DNA of 64,000 bases from assembly GCF_003626655.1 (NCBI RefSeq), contig NZ_RBAN01000001.1, forward strand, positions 1,364,001-1,428,000, in the 5' to 3' direction. Positions 61,824 through 64,000 of the stretch are shown here, one piece after another (within the stretch, counting starts at the first letter, position 1; the number at the start of each line of letters is the position of its first letter). The notes below the pieces were generated by a model. That model was given only the letters and a program-made list of their open reading frames with translations, did no database searches and was not told the DNA's origin. This stretch comes from Micromonospora costi. GTDB lineage: Bacteria; Actinomycetota; Actinomycetes; Mycobacteriales; Micromonosporaceae. A program made the translations under genes and the position numbers.

Positions 61824-64000
61824 ACCCGATTCTGGCCCACCGCGGCGGCCACGTCCGGCCGCCCGTAGAGGTAACCCTGACCCTGCGGGCAGCCGATCGC
61901 GGCGACCGCCGCGTGCTGCCGCTCGGTCTCCACCCCCTCGGCCACCACCGCCAGGTCGAAGGCCCCGGCCAGCCGGGTCACCATCTCCACCGTGGCGTAC
62001 GCGCGGTCGTCGTCGCTGTCGAGCCGGGCCACGAACGAACGGTCGATCTTCAGCTCGGTGGCCGGGATGCGGTGCAGGTAGCTCAGCGAGGAGTACCCGG
62101 TGCCGAAGTCGTCGATGGCGATGCCGATCCCCAGCTCGCGCAGCTGGCCCAGCCGGTCCAGCACCGCCTCGCTGCTCTCGATGAGCGCCGACTCGGTCAG
62201 TTCCAGGGTCAGCGCACGCGGCGCCAGCCCGGCGGCGGCGGTGGCCGCGGTGACCGTGGCGATGAGGTCCGGCCGGCGCAGGTGCGCCGCCGAGATGTTC
62301 ACCGCGACCGTGGCCTGCGGCGCCCGCTTCCGCCACGTGGCCGCGGCGCGGCACGCCTCGTGGATCACCCAGCGATCGATCGGCAGGATGAGCCCCGCCT
62401 CCTCGGCCAGCGGCAGGAACCGGGCCGGCGTGAGCACGCCCAGCCGCGGGTGCCACCACCGCACCAGCGCCTCGGCGCTGCGCACGGCCCCCGTGGCGAG
62501 GTCCACGATCGGCTGGAACTCCAGGCGCAGCTGCCCCTCGTCGACGGCCCGGCGCAGGTCCGCGATCAGCTCCGCGCGGGACACCGCCGACTCTCGCAGC
62601 AACGGCGTGCAGATCCGGTACGCGGACTTCCCGGCGGCCTTGGCCGCGTACATGGCGATGTCGGCGTCGCGGAGCAGGTCGGTGGGGGACGCGTGCTGCG
62701 GGCCGTACTCGGCGATGCCGATGCTCGCCGACGGGTGGACGCCGGCGTCCTCCTCGCCGTCGGACGGCTGCAACGCCTGGAGCAGCCGTTGGGCCAGCCG
62801 TTCCGGTGCCGCGGAACTATCGCCGTCGACCAGCACCGCGAACTCGTCGCCGCCCAGCCGGGCGATGGTGCCGTCACCGTCCACGGCGGCCCGCATGCGG
62901 GCCGCCAGGCCGCTCAGCAGGGCGTCGCCGGTGGCGTGCCCGAAGCGGTCGTTGACCTGCTTGAACCCGTCCAGGTCGAGCAGCAGGACGGCCACCCGGC
63001 CGTCGTCGCGCAGCGCCCGGCGCAGCCGACGTGTGAACATCAGCCGGTTCGGCAGCCCGGTGAGCTGGTCGGTGTAGGCGAGCTGGCGCAGCTGGGCCAC
63101 CAGCCACAGGTTCTCGTACGCGGCGAGCCCCTGCCGTACGGCCAGCGCCGCGAGCAGCGCCAGAATGCCGCCGAAGACGAGGTGCGGGGTCTGCCCGCTC
63201 GGCTGTCGGGCCAGCATCACCGCCACGATCGCCCCGCCCACCGGCAGGTACGGCAACGCCACCCGCCACCACGGCGGAGGCGCCGCGTCGGCCGTGTCGT
63301 CGGTGTCGGCGCGGACCGGCGGCGGCGGATATCCCGTCGCGGCGGCGATCAGCAGGTAGCTCAGCGGCCAGCACAGGTCGAGCGGATGACCGGGCGCGTA
63401 GTCGCCGCGCGCGAAGAGGGCCACGTACGCGGTGTCGGACAGCGCCCGGAGGGCCAGGCTCCCCGCGATGAGGCTCATCGGTCGCCACACCGGCCGGGCC
63501 GGACCGGCCACCGCGACCAGGATGGTGAGCTGCATCAGGTCGAACATGGGGTAGAGCAGCCCGAGCGTCCGGACCGGGTCGGCCAGGTCGGCGTCGGCGA
63601 CGTTCCGGAACACCACCACCCACGCGATCGGCACGAGCGCCAGCGCGACGATCACCCCGTCGAGCAGGATGCGGGCGCGGCCGACGGCCGTGCGCGGGGC
63701 GGTGAGCGAGCAGAGCAGCGCGGCCGTGCCGGTGAGGATGCCGGCGGTGAAGACGGCGCCGATGAGCGGGGTGTGCGGGAGGTCGTCGCCGGTCAGCCGC
63801 TCGACGGTCCAGATCAGCCGCCCCGCCGCCGCGAGCGCCATGGTGGCGGCCAGCAGCGACCAGAACCGGCGGAGCGACGCGGGCTGGCGCCGCGCCGCGC
63901 TCGCGCAGGCGACGGCGGCCCACCCGGCCACCGTCATGGCGCCCAGGTCGCTGACGAGCGCCGCGGCCGGCAGCGCGGCCACGAGCCAGAACGCTTCGAG
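61820..64000 (-). CDS. GGDEF-EAL (c-di-GMP) membrane protein, 5' end outside window
   Basis: At least 726 residues are in the window and the frame continues past the right edge without a clear start (a GTG at 63982 is possible). About six to eight helices (to residue 285 counted from that GTG) form an integral-membrane sensor. A GGDEF domain follows (RLGGDEF at about 375-381, intact) and an EAL domain (SAEALVRWW at about 502-509, and IDDFGTGYSSLSYLHRIPA). It has no RxxD inhibitory site before GGDEF. Both activities may be retained, so it could make or break c-di-GMP. It ends 51 bp upstream of the MerR gene. Confidence 0.9.
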   Translation of the reverse strand, partial: LEAFWLVAALPAAALVSDLGAMTVAGWAAVACASAARRQPASLRRFWSLLAATMALAAAGRLIWTVERLTGDDLPHTPLIGAVFTAGILTGTAALLCSLTAPRTAVGRARILLDGVIVALALVPIAWVVVFRNVADADLADPVRTLGLLYPMFDLMQLTILVAVAGPARPVWRPMSLIAGSLALRALSDTAYVALFARGDYAPGHPLDLCWPLSYLLIAAATGYPPPPVRADTDDTADAAPPPWWRVALPYLPVGGAIVAVMLARQPSGQTPHLVFGGILALLAALAVRQGLAAYENLWLVAQLRQLAYTDQLTGLPNRLMFTRRLRRALRDDGRVAVLLLDLDGFKQVNDRFGHATGDALLSGLAARMRAAVDGDGTIARLGGDEFAVLVDGDSSAAPERLAQRLLQALQPSDGEEDAGVHPSASIGIAEYGPQHASPTDLLRDADIAMYAAKAAGKSAYRICTPLLRESAVSRAELIADLRRAVDEGQLRLEFQPIVDLATGAVRSAEALVRWWHPRLGVLTPARFLPLAEEAGLILPIDRWVIHEACRAAATWRKRAPQATVAVNISAAHLRRPDLIATVTAATAAAGLAPRALTLELTESALIESSEAVLDRLGQLRELGIGIAIDDFGTGYSSLSYLHRIPATELKIDRSFVARLDSDDDRAYATVEMVTRLAGAFDLAVVAEGVETERQHAAVAAIGCPQGQGYLYGRPDVAAAVGQNRV

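Noticed and set aside
1..64000. tRNA, rRNA, CRISPR array, transposase, integrase or attachment site
   Set aside because: Looked for on both strands; no clover-leaf tRNA sequence, repeat-spacer array or recombinase motif could be supported.

Overview
The window is 64 kb of very GC-rich DNA with dense genes, heavy G/C third positions, frequent GTG starts and strong GC hairpin terminators. The gene content points to an actinomycete, most likely Micromonosporaceae (Micromonospora or Actinoplanes type). The best single clue is an acylase at 53592-55970 whose length, leader and processing site match the aculeacin A acylase of Actinoplanes utahensis. No rRNA, tRNA, CRISPR array, transposase or integrase was seen.

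Layout. 1-7.7 kb: edge of an HTH regulator divergent from a short-chain dehydrogenase; a four-gene minus-strand operon (membrane protein, GNAT, ABC ATPase, ABC permease); a plus-strand operon of FMN reductase and a DrrA/DrrB-type exporter behind a palindrome. 7.9-15.5 kb: a 1154-aa AAA regulator, a tandem-MerR (TioE-like) regulator divergent from a DUF6194 gene, a secreted phosphodiester glycosidase, and an SF1 helicase-like ATPase. 15.6-27.2 kb: a large secreted repeat protein, a GYD protein, an unrecognised three-gene operon (Tat-exported protein, 86-aa protein, cysteine-rich protein), an HxlR/hydrolase pair, an OGG-fold protein, a second phosphodiester glycosidase, a DUF427 protein, and a SigE-family sigma factor with a membrane partner.

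27.3-32.1 kb looks like an accessory patch with less extreme codon bias. It has a coupled small-gene operon (39-aa peptide, DivIVA-like, 87-aa protein, GIY-YIG), a divergent minimal GntR with a palindrome inside the putative promoter, and a 1024-aa PLD nuclease-SF2 helicase-DUF3427 protein that may be a defence factor. 32.1-47.4 kb: a DUF574-type methyltransferase, an FG-GAP secreted protein, a 1402-aa LamG-metallophosphoesterase protein, a NicO nickel/cobalt exporter with a secreted partner, a membrane-PNPOx fusion, and two paralogous membrane-anchored proteins at 42.6-43.9 and 46.2-47.4 kb flanking an orphan immunity-like protein and a long inverted repeat. 47.7-64 kb: an HTH-NB-ARC-TPR regulator, a secreted subtilase, the acylase, a gluconokinase-like sugar kinase, a small monooxygenase, a class A beta-lactamase-like protein, a TipA-type MerR and the edge of a GGDEF-EAL protein.

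Overall this is chromosomal-arm-like content, rich in secreted proteins and regulators with few metabolic pathways. The best candidates for undescribed biology are the 19.1-20.4 kb operon, the 27.3-32.1 kb patch, and the duplicated family at 42.6 and 46.2 kb.
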